From positions 124,001 through 188,000 of the forward strand of contig CATOSA010000032.1 in NCBI GenBank assembly GCA_951812315.1: 64,000 nt of DNA, in the 5' to 3' direction. Position 1 is the stretch's first letter. Each line of letters opens with the position of its first letter. Below are positions 35,529-44,833 of the stretch, in pieces. Origin of the DNA: an uncultured Burkholderiales bacterium (GTDB lineage Bacteria; Pseudomonadota; Gammaproteobacteria; Burkholderiales; Eutrophovitaceae). Both the position numbers and the translations under genes were made by a program. The notes beneath the pieces were generated by a model that worked only from the letters and a program-made list of their open reading frames with translations, made no database searches and was not told the DNA's origin.

Positions 35529-38270
35529 TCAGTCAAATACTTCGACTGCTGTTTGTCTGATTTCAACAAGGCGGACAAGGCTGTCATAGACCTGATCTCG
35601 TGTGACACTCAGCCCAAAAGCCTTGATAACGATTGCATCAAAATGCTTGCGGTCGTTTTTTTCCAACTCATCGGCTACCTGCTGCAAGTCACGTCTCATC
35701 AAAGGGGCAAAGGCTGCCTTGATTTGGTTTGCTTGTTCGGTATCCAACTGGTTAGGGTTCAACAAGTGCATGAATTTCTCAATTCTGTCTTTGCTAAGGT
35801 CCAATGCTCCTTGTCCACGTCCAAAGCCCATCCCTTCAATCATAAACAGACTAATGGCACAGTTCAGTAAGGCATGGCACAGATCAAGATCAACTCCATC
35901 CTTGGCATTGAAACAAATGAGACGTTGATTAGCAAAGGCGGCGGGTATCATACGAGACACAAACAGCCTTTTACCGAAATTCAGTGGCATGACCAGATCG
36001 GCAAGCACGTCCGCTCCCATCTCATACCAATGTAGTCCCCTGCGGACCAATGTTTGGGTGAGGGGTTTGCCTGTTTTGTTTGTGGCATTCTCAAAACGTC
36101 GTATCCAGTTTAACGCACCAGTATGACCAGCCTGTTCCAGTTCCTCAATGCTACGGGAACAACTAAAAGCATCGCTGCCAGCGGTGGTTGTGTAGCGGCT
36201 TATTTCTTTTGGGTTTTTCAGAACAGGGCGGATGTATGCTGCCTCGATGTCGTGACCTGCTTCTGGATAGAACAATCTGTCCCACCCTCTGCGCTTACCA
36301 CGCCGGATTTGGAACAGTGACTTAACCGGAACAAGGGGAAGGTCTAGCACCCAATTGCAATTCACAAACTGAGCATTGCCTCCCAATCCGTAGGACCGGA
36401 ACTGTTGGATGCTGTCTCGCGCCACGCTGCGAATGGTCATCGTATCATCATGCTGATTTGCAAGCCGGATTTGTGAGGCCGTTAGGTTGATGTCTGCAAT
36501 ATCAGACAATTCTTCCAACGGGCGGGTAAGAACCACAAAGTTAATCAGCTTATCCGCTTCGTCCAAGTTCTTCTTCTTCTCCATAACAAGAATATTCGTC
36601 ACAACGGTGCTGTTTTGAAACCAGCGGCCTGCGCCAGATGTGATAACAAATCGCAAATGATAATAACGCCCCAAGAGATCAAAGAACGTTTCACCCCACG
36701 TAGTCGAAAGCCACGAATTTGTTATGATAACTCCCAGTTTTCCCCCTTCAACCAAAAGCGAACGCAATGCAAATGGCAAGTAAGCCGCAACATCAGCAGT
36801 TTGCGGAAACCTGCCAGTACCTGCCCCAAAAGATGCTGTGACCTGTGCAATAGCGTTACCGTATTGGGTGCGTCCCTCCTGTGCAACAAAGGGAAGATTG
36901 CTGGTGATAGCATTGAATTGCCCGGCCTGCTCGGTGAACGGTTGCCCAGTGCTAGGATCGCTAAACTCTAATGAGGTATCAGGCTTGAGGGAAAAAGCAT
37001 CCCGCCGAAACAGACGCAAGGGGATATTTATCAGGTCTGGCTTTGTCATTGCAAAGGCGGCAATCTGAATAGCCTGTGAGTCTTCATCTCCTGCAAATAC
37101 GGATGATGATGCTTGTTCCGAAGCAACGCCAGCGGCTAATTTCTGCTCCAATGCGGCACGAGGAATAGTCCCGCTACCGCAACACGGGTCAAGCACCCTG
37201 TCATCTTTGATATTGTCCACGCATAGCTGCACGAGAAGGCTTGCCAGAGTTGGCGGGGTTGGATATTGCCCACGCAACTTGCGAACCGCTACCTCAACCG
37301 TGGCTTCAAGAATCCCGGAAAGCTGGCTTTGCTCAATTGCGCCAATTCTTAGGTCCGTAAGCAGCTTGTTCAGTTGCCGCATCTGTTCCCATGCTCGTTC
37401 TGACATGACAGCAAGACCGATACTGCCAGAAAAGATCGTCCAGAAATTGCAATCCTTTGACAGGCGCTCGAATATCGTCAGTGCCTCAAGCGGCTTAGTG
37501 ATGTCCCCTATCTGGGTGACGGCCTGCGCTCGGTTATCCCGTCCTTGCAGGATATGTGCAAACAAGAATTTGCCAATCCAGTTGGCAATATTGGCCTGTG
37601 CTAGTTTTTTATATAGGTCATCGCCGCCGCCATACTCAGATTTATAGCGTTCCCACCATAGCGTAATTTCTGCCCCCAGATTGGAATTCCGCCGAGCCTC
37701 TGCTTCCAATGCATTGGCTACATCGTCCGTATTTTCCATGATAAGAGAAGTAATACCGCCGCTTTTGTAGGCTTCAACGAACTGCCTACCTTCTAATGAC
37801 TTTCGGTCGAATAGGTCATTCACATAATTGATGATTTCTGTGGCAAGGACTCCCCATTGCGCTCTATTGCCGGAAACATTATTGCGGCTCTTGATATGAG
37901 CAAGAGTATCCCATTTTTTCCGGCAGGTGTATTTATCACCTTGTTTAATATACAGGTGAGCATGAGAAACATTCCACAAAACAAAGCTATCCAGCCCCAA
38001 GGCGATTGCCTTCTGTGTCGCGTTGTGTTGGAACTCGTGGTCGTCAATGCTCGTATCTGGCATTTTCAATTCCCACCCTTGCAAGATAAGGGCAAGGGAA
38101 CGGTCTCCAAACAGCAACACATCCGGGAATAAACTTCCCCCGTCTGTTCTGATTGTCTGTTCACCACCAGCATCTTTGATGGCACGATTCTGTGCGGATA
38201 CCACAGATTTGATATGGCCAATTAGATCAATGGCCCACGACCGCTCGTTATACCTAACCTCGATATTCAT
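35529..38270 (-). CDS. Type IIG-like restriction endonuclease/N6-adenine methyltransferase fusion
   Basis: 913 residues. The N-terminus has a PD-(D/E)xK-type nuclease signature: SLFPDVLLFGDRSLALILQG WELKMPD. The centre has the N6-adenine methyltransferase motifs: DPCCGSGTIPRAALEQK (SAM binding, motif I) and AITSNLPFVAQEGRTQYGNA (NLPF, motif IV). The C-terminal third (residues about 600-880) would be the target-recognition region. This architecture, nuclease and methylase in one chain, is that of Type IIG (or Type I-like HsdRM) enzymes. Its start codon overlaps the stop of the upstream methyltransferase (TAATG), so both are one operon, probably with the second methylase covering the other strand of an asymmetric site. 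Confidence 0.8.
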   Translation of the reverse strand: MNIEVRYNERSWAIDLIGHIKSVVSAQNRAIKDAGGEQTIRTDGGSLFPDVLLFGDRSLALILQGWELKMPDTSIDDHEFQHNATQKAIALGLDSFVLWNVSHAHLYIKQGDKYTCRKKWDTLAHIKSRNNVSGNRAQWGVLATEIINYVNDLFDRKSLEGRQFVEAYKSGGITSLIMENTDDVANALEAEARRNSNLGAEITLWWERYKSEYGGGDDLYKKLAQANIANWIGKFLFAHILQGRDNRAQAVTQIGDITKPLEALTIFERLSKDCNFWTIFSGSIGLAVMSERAWEQMRQLNKLLTDLRIGAIEQSQLSGILEATVEVAVRKLRGQYPTPPTLASLLVQLCVDNIKDDRVLDPCCGSGTIPRAALEQKLAAGVASEQASSSVFAGDEDSQAIQIAAFAMTKPDLINIPLRLFRRDAFSLKPDTSLEFSDPSTGQPFTEQAGQFNAITSNLPFVAQEGRTQYGNAIAQVTASFGAGTGRFPQTADVAAYLPFALRSLLVEGGKLGVIITNSWLSTTWGETFFDLLGRYYHLRFVITSGAGRWFQNSTVVTNILVMEKKKNLDEADKLINFVVLTRPLEELSDIADINLTASQIRLANQHDDTMTIRSVARDSIQQFRSYGLGGNAQFVNCNWVLDLPLVPVKSLFQIRRGKRRGWDRLFYPEAGHDIEAAYIRPVLKNPKEISRYTTTAGSDAFSCSRSIEELEQAGHTGALNWIRRFENATNKTGKPLTQTLVRRGLHWYEMGADVLADLVMPLNFGKRLFVSRMIPAAFANQRLICFNAKDGVDLDLCHALLNCAISLFMIEGMGFGRGQGALDLSKDRIEKFMHLLNPNQLDTEQANQIKAAFAPLMRRDLQQVADELEKNDRKHFDAIVIKAFGLSVTRDQVYDSLVRLVEIRQTAVEVFD

Positions 38271-39187
38271 TAAGCCTCATGCGTCTGCTTTAATATCTCA
38301 TCCACATCAATTATCCCGCGCCGCTTGATTTTCTCGGTGCGGGTACTAGGCTGCAACGCTGAAAGAAGGTCGGGTGGCACCTCGTCTCTGGCAAACATAT
38401 TCTTAATTTCTTCAAGGCGTTCTTGAGCAACGGCAATATAGTCGATAGGCTCTTTTTTAAAGAGATGCACTTCTTTGTTTTTTTCAATACCTATATAACG
38501 CCTGCCCTCTATTGCAGCGGCGACAAGAAAACTGCCGCTACCAAAGGCATTGTCTAGAACAACATCTTCTGGGCTAGTAAACATACGTATCAAGTATCGA
38601 CCCAAAGCAACAGGTTTTTGTGTTGGGTGCCAGACACGCCCCCCTGCTTCGCTTTCGGCAGTCTTGCAATACAGCGTATCGGTGGGAAATCTTTCCCCAT
38701 TACTCTTGACTTGAATGGGTTTAAAGTCCCCATAACTGCCCGTATATTGAGCTTTGCGAATGCCCTTGTCGTATGGTTCACCCTGTCGCATAACAGGTCG
38801 ATAATCAGGTTGTTTACCGTAAAAAATACATACATCTTCATGCTGTCGCAATGGCTGGCGACGGGCGTTCAAGAAGTTGGTTGATTTACTTTTTACCCAA
38901 ACAAATTTGTAACGGAACCATGCTTCATTACTCAAAATGAGTTTTGCAGTAAAAATACCCTGTGACGTAAGGGCGATAACGCCCCGGGGCTTTATGATAC
39001 GTTTATACTCTACCCAAAGTGCATCTAGTGGAATAACACTGTCCCAGTTGTTTCGTGTGGTCCCATAAGGAAGATCACACAATATCATCTCGATTGATTG
39101 GTCGGGGATATTTTGCATGAGCTCAAGGCAATCACCTTGATAAATACCCCCGCCAAGAAACTTCATCAAACCCCCTTTTAATTTCAA
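38270..39187 (-). CDS. DNA methyltransferase of the R-M operon (beta class)
   Basis: 305 residues. Motif IV DLPYGTTRNNWDSVIPLDAL near residue 40 precedes the SAM-binding motif VVLDNAFGSGSFLVAAAIEG RRYIGIEK near residue 220, the beta-class order; DLPYG points to N6-adenine or N4-cytosine methylation. In between lies WHPTQKPVALGRYLIRMFTS, conserved in the group. First gene of the operon on the minus strand; its TAA overlaps the ATG of the fused nuclease-methylase. The start used has the AT-rich, AAGGGGG-containing leader expected for a ribosome-binding site. Confidence 0.88.
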   Translation of the reverse strand: MKLKGGLMKFLGGGIYQGDCLELMQNIPDQSIEMILCDLPYGTTRNNWDSVIPLDALWVEYKRIIKPRGVIALTSQGIFTAKLILSNEAWFRYKFVWVKSKSTNFLNARRQPLRQHEDVCIFYGKQPDYRPVMRQGEPYDKGIRKAQYTGSYGDFKPIQVKSNGERFPTDTLYCKTAESEAGGRVWHPTQKPVALGRYLIRMFTSPEDVVLDNAFGSGSFLVAAAIEGRRYIGIEKNKEVHLFKKEPIDYIAVAQERLEEIKNMFARDEVPPDLLSALQPSTRTEKIKRRGIIDVDEILKQTHEA

Positions 39188-39368
39188 AAGTTACTTATAT
39201 TCTTCAGGTGGGAGAACGGTTATGCATTTTTTTCTAACATAAGCGAATCCCCTCTGTGGTCATAATACATAGTGCATCATTTGGAGGGCTTATACAAAAA
39301 CCAGGTAATATATTACCCAGCTTGATCAAGCCGTTGACGATTCCTTCTTGGATCAGATTCATGTTTTT

Positions 39369-40094
39369 TTATTGCGTAAGATTTTCATAGGTCAGTCTCT
39401 TGCCAGTAATATTTGCTATTAAACTGCATACACGGTTAATGGTATCAATCCGGCAGTTACCATCATTCAACCTAAAAACAAACTCATTGATATACCGATG
39501 ACAATGCTTTCTACTCCAATTATGATAAATCCCGTTAAACCCTCGCTTTAATACCGCCCAGACGCTTTCAATGCCGTTTGTGTGGGCCATACCGTTGACA
39601 AACTCCTTGGCACTATGATTGGCCGTATCATGCTGATAAGCCCTCTCAAGACCGACATACCCCTTATGATCATCGGTGTATAGCTGACTTCCAGCAGTGA
39701 TATTTTCATGGATCGTAGTCTGTAGGGTATGTTGATCGGTATTGCTTATCGGAACTGCCCGAACAGGACCACCGCGTACTTTCATGCCTATGACTGCTTG
39801 TTTGCCAACCGTCCCTCGTCCTGCTTTGAGCTTCTTGTCCTCATGCTTGTTGGCTTCTTTGCCTCCAAGGTAGGTTTCATCAATCTCTATAATACCGTTC
39901 AACTTGTTGTCATTTCCCCCACATGCTTCTCTGATTCTATGCGATAGAAACCAGGCAGATTTTTGGGTAATACCCAACTCTTTGGCTAAATGCAAACTGG
40001 ATATACCTTTGCGCCCAGTCTGCATTAAATAGATAGCATATAACCATGTTCTTAATGGTAATTTTGAAGTATTAAAGATGGTACCAATGCGCAC
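39369..40094 (-). CDS. IS1595/ISXO2-like transposase, N-terminal zinc ribbon truncated
   Basis: 241 residues from GTG. IS1595-family DDE(N) core: ELGITQKSAWFLSHRIREAC, NGIIEIDETYLGGKEANKHE (first Asp), GSQLYTDDHKGYVGLERAYQ (second Asp), VNGMAHTNGIESVWAVLKRG (Asn-Gly-x-Glu end). In-frame codons upstream of the GTG read VDCKRHGHRCKNKTCRKDFT behind a TAG, the second half of the family's zinc ribbon; the first Cys pair and the usual N-terminal 40-50 residues are missing. Transposition activity is therefore doubtful, unless the lost part is dispensable. It lies next to the right inverted repeat. Confidence 0.88.
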   Translation of the reverse strand: MRIGTIFNTSKLPLRTWLYAIYLMQTGRKGISSLHLAKELGITQKSAWFLSHRIREACGGNDNKLNGIIEIDETYLGGKEANKHEDKKLKAGRGTVGKQAVIGMKVRGGPVRAVPISNTDQHTLQTTIHENITAGSQLYTDDHKGYVGLERAYQHDTANHSAKEFVNGMAHTNGIESVWAVLKRGFNGIYHNWSRKHCHRYINEFVFRLNDGNCRIDTINRVCSLIANITGKRLTYENLTQ

Positions 40095-40161
40095 GGTAAA
40101 GTCTTTTCGGCAAGTTTTATTCTTACATCTATGCCCATGTCTTTTACAATCAACCTATTTT

Positions 40162-40192
40162 TAATATTTGTGGCATGAAGTATATAATTCCC
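40162..40192. repeat. Right terminal inverted repeat of the IS1595-type transposon
   Basis: TAATATTTGTGGCATGAAGT followed by ATATAATTCCC on the plus strand, the reverse complement of the left end with few differences. Confidence 0.88.
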
Positions 40193-40200
40193 TTTTTTAG
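40193..40200. repeat. 8-bp target-site duplication, right
   Basis: TTTTTTAG, identical to 35195-35202 and part of the IS3 orfA codons DILKK. Confidence 0.88.
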
Positions 40201-40413
40201 AATGTCGCGCTCCTCACGCACTTGCTTGAGTTCGCGCTTTAGGCGCTCGAGCTCGGTGCGCTCGCACAGCGTTTTGGCACCCGGCCCACGGAAAGCATTG
40301 TCCTGGCCCTTTAGACGAATCTGCTCTCGCCATTTGTACAGCTGACTACGCGCTATGCCCAGTTCAACCGCGAGCTGGTCCCTGCGCACTATGTTGCCGG
40401 CTGCGGCTGGCAC
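40193..40413 (-). pseudogene. IS3-family orfA, part upstream of the transposon insertion
   Basis: Minus frame reads AVELGIARSQLYKWREQIRL KGQDNAFRGPG, then LERLKRELKQVREERDILKK, the helix-turn-helix and leucine-zipper parts of IS3 orfA. The ORF-track tail GIIYFMPQILKIG comes from the transposon end; the native tail AAAYFTKALP is 5 kb away at 35160-35202. The 5' end of orfA and the right IS terminus could not be recognised before the DUF1631 gene begins, so this IS is truncated there. Confidence 0.85.
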
Positions 40414-40480
40414 AGTACTCGCATGATGTCACAGACTTGTTTCGTCCTCATACGCCGCCGAACCGGGCCCTATTTTCGCA

Positions 40481-42523
40481 ATGCCCAAAGCAGCCTCATC
40501 CCCAAACGACGCAATCCCGACAGGCGTATCGAGTGCATCGTCGTTCGACATCATTCTGGAGAAGGGCCATGACCTCGTTAGTGAGCGCGTCTCGATTGCA
40601 CTTGCCGAGATGTTCGACGAGGCGGACGAAGCGCTTACCGCATTCGGCAGCCTGTCGCGTCAACCAGGTCAAGAAGATTGGCGGCAAGTACACCGAGATC
40701 GACCCGTCCTCGCTCGAGCAGGCCGTCGAAGACGATCCGAACGAGTCGCTAAAGTTCGACGCTATGGCGTCCAGGCTGCGTCAATACTGTGATGAGGAGC
40801 TACTCGCGCTGGATCAGCGCGTGGGTGTGCTGGTCGGCGATGCCGATCTACAGTCCGGGGACAATCCATTTACACCCCAAGCCATCGTTAACGCCTATAA
40901 ACATACTTGCCGCCAGATCGATTCGAGCGTCGATGTTCGGCTTGTCCTTCTCAAGCTTTTCGACGACCACGTGCTCGACAAGATCCGAGGCGTGTACAAG
41001 GCCGTCAACGCGCTGCTTATCAAGAATTCGATCCTGCCCAAAATCCGGATTGCCGTCGAGCGCCGCAAGGAGCGCAGGAGAGCGCCATCTGGCGGACAAA
41101 GGCCCGAAAACGGAAGGGGTGACACGGGGAAGGGGACAACATTGCGCAGGAACAGACGAACGCCAACCCGGGCGGTGGCACGAACCAGATGGACACCATG
41201 ACACTGGACATCGTCGCGATGTTGTTCGATGACCTGTTCGACGATCCCAAAATTCCAATCAGCGTCAAAGGTCTCGCCGGCCGGCTGCAAACCCCGATGC
41301 TCAAGCTGGTGATCGCCGACAAGTCGTTTTTCTCGAGGAAAAGCCACCCTGCCCGGCAGATGCTCGACAAGCTGGGCGAGCTTTCGAGAAGCTTGCCCGC
41401 CACCATCAAGGAATCCGATCCGATCTACGCAAAGCTGGAGTCTATTATCCAGAGCTTTGTCGAAGAATTCAGGGACGGCATCAATACTTTCGACGGCCTG
41501 CGCAAGCAGTTCGACGCGCTAGTCGTCAACGTGAACGAGGGGGCCAAACAGGAAACGCAAGGCGTCACAAGTCAGATCAATCAGGAAGAAAAGCTCGCGC
41601 TTGCGAAAACCGCCGCGCAAGCAGAGATTACCGCGCGCCTTCGTGCCGGTACCGCTCCGAAACTGATCGTCGAGTTTCTGACACAGCACTGGGTCAGGCT
41701 GTTGGTCGTGACACATTTCAAGGCCAGCGAGGAAAGTCAGGCCTGGAAGAACACACTAAAGACGCTGGATGTATTGCTCTGGAGCGTTGAGCCTAAAGAG
41801 ACGCTCGAAGAGCGTCGCAAGATGATCGCGGTCTTGCCGAATCTGATCAAAATTCTCTCCGATGGATTGGCCTATGCCGGTATTGACGACGCGATTCGCG
41901 CGCAATTGCTCTCGGACTTGCGTAAGTTGCACAGCGTGATTCTCGGCCAGTCGGCACAACCGAGCACCGAAGCGCGCCACATGGAGTCTGTGATTGAGGA
42001 CGGGCCCGAAGAATCCGCGACCATTACTGAACCCGACCGGACTGAACCGGATGGGGCTGAGCCCGAAACTGGCGAAGAAATGCAGCTCGACTTTCGACCT
42101 GGGAAGCACAAATCGGCCGCGATTTCCGAACCGGCAAATACGGAGACGATGGAAACGGCACTCCCCGGGGAGCAGTCGCCAACTACGGATTTGCTGTCGG
42201 CGTCCCTGGGTCGAGAACCGGGGCCGGAACCTACTGAGAGCACAGCGTTGAAGTACGAAGAGCCTTCCGCGCAATTGCGCGCTGAATTGGATCAAGTGGT
42301 GGATGCCACGCGCACGATGTTTTCCGATATCGACCGCTTTATCATGCTCGGTCAATCCACGGAAGCCATCGGCGTGCTCGAGTCACGAATCACGCACGAG
42401 CCGTCCGATCGCGACTCATGGATCAAGCTGATGGCGATATACCGGGACGAAGACATGAAAGACGATTTTTACCGCACCTACGCCATCTTCAGCGAGCAGT
42501 TCGGCGAAAACTCGGGCTCCTGA
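40481..42523 (+). pseudogene. DUF1631 family protein, two frame changes and an internal deletion
   Basis: Three segments make one product: from 40481 SASSFDIILEKGHDLVSERV SIALAEMFDEADEALTAF, then in another frame (about 40690-41100) KIGGKYTEIDPSSLEQAVED ... ALDQRVGVLVGDADLQSGDN PFTPQAI ... VRLVLLKLFDDHVLDKIRGV YKAVNALL, then from about 41120 to 42523 the original frame: VAMLFDDLFDDPKIPISVKG LAGRLQTPMLKLVIADKSFF ... FLTQHWVRLLVVTHFKASEE. These are the conserved blocks of DUF1631 (function unknown, large cytoplasmic proteins). About 150 residues expected between segments one and two are missing. The last 444 residues form an intact ORF but lack a plausible independent start context. Adjacent to the truncated IS3. 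Confidence 0.75.
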
Positions 42524-42826
42524 GCAAACGAATAAGCGGGGACCGGTCCTGAGGCTTTCCCGCATTTATGGCGCAATGGTATACGCATCAATTTTCTGTT
42601 ATTCGAGTGGTGCGATACCCTGTAGGGGGAGTAGTTGCTTGAGGTAATGCGGTGGTCCATCGAGAATTCTCCGAGCCGGGTCAGCACCGATATCTCAGTG
42701 CGCTTGCGCAGCGTAGCGCCAAATTGCAGCTCGAGCTGGCTTGCTTTGGCACTTTGTCCGATCAGTCGTTGAACAAACGCGGCCTGATGCACGATCAGTA
42801 GTAAGACGTTCAAACGCTGCGCACTA
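42524..42826. other. Intergenic stretch, nothing recognised
   Basis: The minus-strand ORF crossing it (42478-42936) contains a plausible peptide (QRLNVLLLIVHQAAFVQRLI) but no recognisable family and overlaps two better-supported plus genes; possibly a remnant. Confidence 0.35.
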
Positions 42827-43354
42827 TTGGCCTTGCTTCGGAGCCACCGCTTCTTGTCCACTTTTGCCGCCGCTCTACTGTTGACATTCCTGAGTGCAGT
42901 CGATGCCACCGCACAGGAGTTCAATATGACCGGCACCTGGCGAAACGAAGCGTTTTCGACTGAAGTGCTTTTTGAATACCGAGACGGCGGTGTCGTGGCT
43001 ACCTACGTGTCGCTACCTCCAGGATGGGACCAATTCAGCTTTGATGTGGTTGGCGACGTCGTTTACGAAGGCACGATGGTCGATAGTCGATTCGACGGTA
43101 ACCTGTTCACCAAGTTTCGAAACCTGAATTCGGTTGGATGCGAAGACGGAACTCGAATCGGCACGCCCGTGTATTTCGATTTCGTGTACGGCGATGAGGT
43201 GGATGTGGCGACAGGCAATTACAAGGCCGTCAGCATCGATCCCGGTTGTACGCTTGTCTACGGCGACGATTCGCCAATCGAGCTGACGCGGCGATCCACA
43301 ACCATTGTCACAGGCCGTCCGGAGGATATCTTCGGCCCGGGTATATCGAACTGA
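42827..43354 (+). CDS. Secreted protein of unknown function
   Basis: 175 residues from TTG. Classical signal peptide: SHRFLSTFAAALLLTFLSAV DATAQ, cleavage expected after ATA-Q or nearby. The mature part looks beta-rich: MTGTWRNEAFSTEVLFEYRD GGVVATYVSL, YEGTMVDSRFDGNLFTKFRN and VGCEDGTRIGTPVYF. The last motif (C-x-EDGT pattern) resembles QCFEDGTFEPRDPL in the secreted protein at 47847-48563, so the two may be distant paralogues. No known family recognised. It is convergent with the toxin-type gene, whose frame runs antisense through the 3' part of this one. Confidence 0.6.
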   Translation: MALLRSHRFLSTFAAALLLTFLSAVDATAQEFNMTGTWRNEAFSTEVLFEYRDGGVVATYVSLPPGWDQFSFDVVGDVVYEGTMVDSRFDGNLFTKFRNLNSVGCEDGTRIGTPVYFDFVYGDEVDVATGNYKAVSIDPGCTLVYGDDSPIELTRRSTTIVTGRPEDIFGPGISN

Positions 43355-44833
43355 CCTGAATAGCCCGATAACCGGCAGGTCAGTTACGCGGACAATAACC
43401 ACGCTGCTGAATTTTGGGTCGTTGCGCAGACTCTCGGTAACCTGGGTTCTCCGTTCCGGCCTCATTTGTTGGCGATCATTCATCAACGATTTCCCTTCCT
43501 CACGCGTGAGGTCCATATTGTGCTGCTCCAGAAACTCGGCCAGTTCTTCGGTGTGAATGCCGGCTACGAGAACCTCCATACTCATGCCACGTCGAAAATT
43601 TCGAACACGCCGCTGTCGCTCCGTCAACGTGATCTCCCCGGCTTCCGCTCGTCTTAATTCACGTTCAATTTTCTTGATGTGATCCTCAAGACGCTCATTC
43701 GCACCTAGCCGCGTAATGCCGATGTATGCAGAATCGCCGCCGAATGCTGGATTGGTACCGCGATACACAATGTAACGACCTCCGAGACCGACATCGACTG
43801 GAGGATCAGCGTTGTGCACCAGTACGCCGGCACCAACGAAATAGTTTGGAATCTCATCGACATCCAGGTTATAGGATGGCGCCTCAATATCTTGTGCCAG
43901 AGATACCGTGGTAACGACCATCGAATTGCCACCGGTGTCCTGCAGGACCATTCCCGGGCGGATGTAACTCGCCTGTACCCATTTCTGCAGGCTGGCGACC
44001 CAGAACGGATGTCGGCCGGTTGCCCGAATCTGTTCTCCCCCTGCCTCGATCACGTAGAAATGCGTCGTACGGTTGATGAGTAATTCGTCGACGCGCCGTT
44101 CGACGACGTTCTGAGTCTCGAAATCGTAAGACAGGACGAAATCCCCGCGGCGAAGCTGATCGATGCGCCGCGGCCCATCTGGCGTCCACACCATTGTGTC
44201 CGCCGAGAAACACGGTATCGGCGTCAGCGCGCGCCGTTGCGGCTCAACCTGATTCGTCACGGCATTCAGCTGCTGTTGCTGTTCGCGCAAATCTCTCGAG
44301 CGAAGACGATTAGCCTGATTCCGGGCCTCGAGCGCGTCGCGTCTTGCAGCAGCCTCCCTCTGCCGTTTACGTTTCTGCGTTCGACTCAAGCCTGGCTCGA
44401 AACTCTTGTCATATAGTCGATCCGCTTCTCTGTTCAATCGACGCGCCTTCGCCTGAAGATTGCCGATCTTGGACCGGGTGTTTGAAACACGCTCTTCCAG
44501 GCGGGCTTTTGTTCGCCGCAGATCATCAACCCCTTCAGCCGCGACAAACCCTCGACCAGGGTTCGAGTCGACCCGTGCCACCATGCGTTCGTAATTTCGC
44601 AGCTGACTTTCGAGACTATCGAGTTCTCGGGTGATGGCGTCGGCTTGATCCCCAGTGAGATTGCCGCGGCGCAACTGACGCATGCGATCTTCGATAATCG
44701 CAGGTAGCTTCTGCACCTCAAGTGTGGCTTCCCACGCAGCAGATCCGATAGGGGGATCGCGACCGCCGAACCAGCTCCGAATACGGCGCATCAGGTCACG
44801 AACGCGCCCCGACATACCTGAATAGCGGTTCAT
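43013..44833 (-). pseudogene. Polymorphic-toxin C-terminal part: coiled coil, Hint autoprotease and GIY-YIG-like nuclease domain
   Basis: Residues 1-200 are charged helices (coiled coil). Residues about 207-345 form a pretoxin Hint domain: CFSADTMVWTPDGPRRIDQL with the catalytic Cys, IRATGRHPFWVASLQKWVQA with the T-x-x-H block, and VGAGVLVHNAD with the terminal His-Asn. After it comes GGRYIVYRGTNPAFGGDSAY IGITRL, a GIY-YIG-type start, then an Arg and, near the end, TEELAEFLEQHNMDLTREEG KSLMN with a Glu and Asn spaced as in GIY-YIG nucleases. The first 38 bases overlap the end of the 885-residue frame, and the sequence continues that protein one base out of register (LHSRTA, then RLMNRYSGMSGRVRDL). 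Past about 43360 the frame is antisense to a secreted-protein gene and probably not native, so the toxin end is likely truncated. No immunity gene follows. Confidence 0.7.

Larger units (their letters stand above)
35203..40192. mobile_element. IS1595-type transposon carrying a restriction-modification operon
   Basis: 4,990 bp bounded by terminal inverted repeats: left GGTAATTATATACTTAATGC CACAAAATATTA (35203-35234), right, on the minus strand, GGGAATTATATACTTCATGC CACAAATATTA (40192 back to 40162). Exact 8-bp duplication TTTTTTAG on both sides. It contains an ISXO2/IS1595-type transposase, a DNA methyltransferase and a fused restriction-modification protein, all on the minus strand, and is visibly AT-richer than its surroundings. 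Deleting it together with one copy of the octamer restores ERDILKKAAAYFTKALP stop, the end of an IS3 orfA. It thus belongs to the transporter-IS type in which an IS ships passenger genes. Confidence 0.88.
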
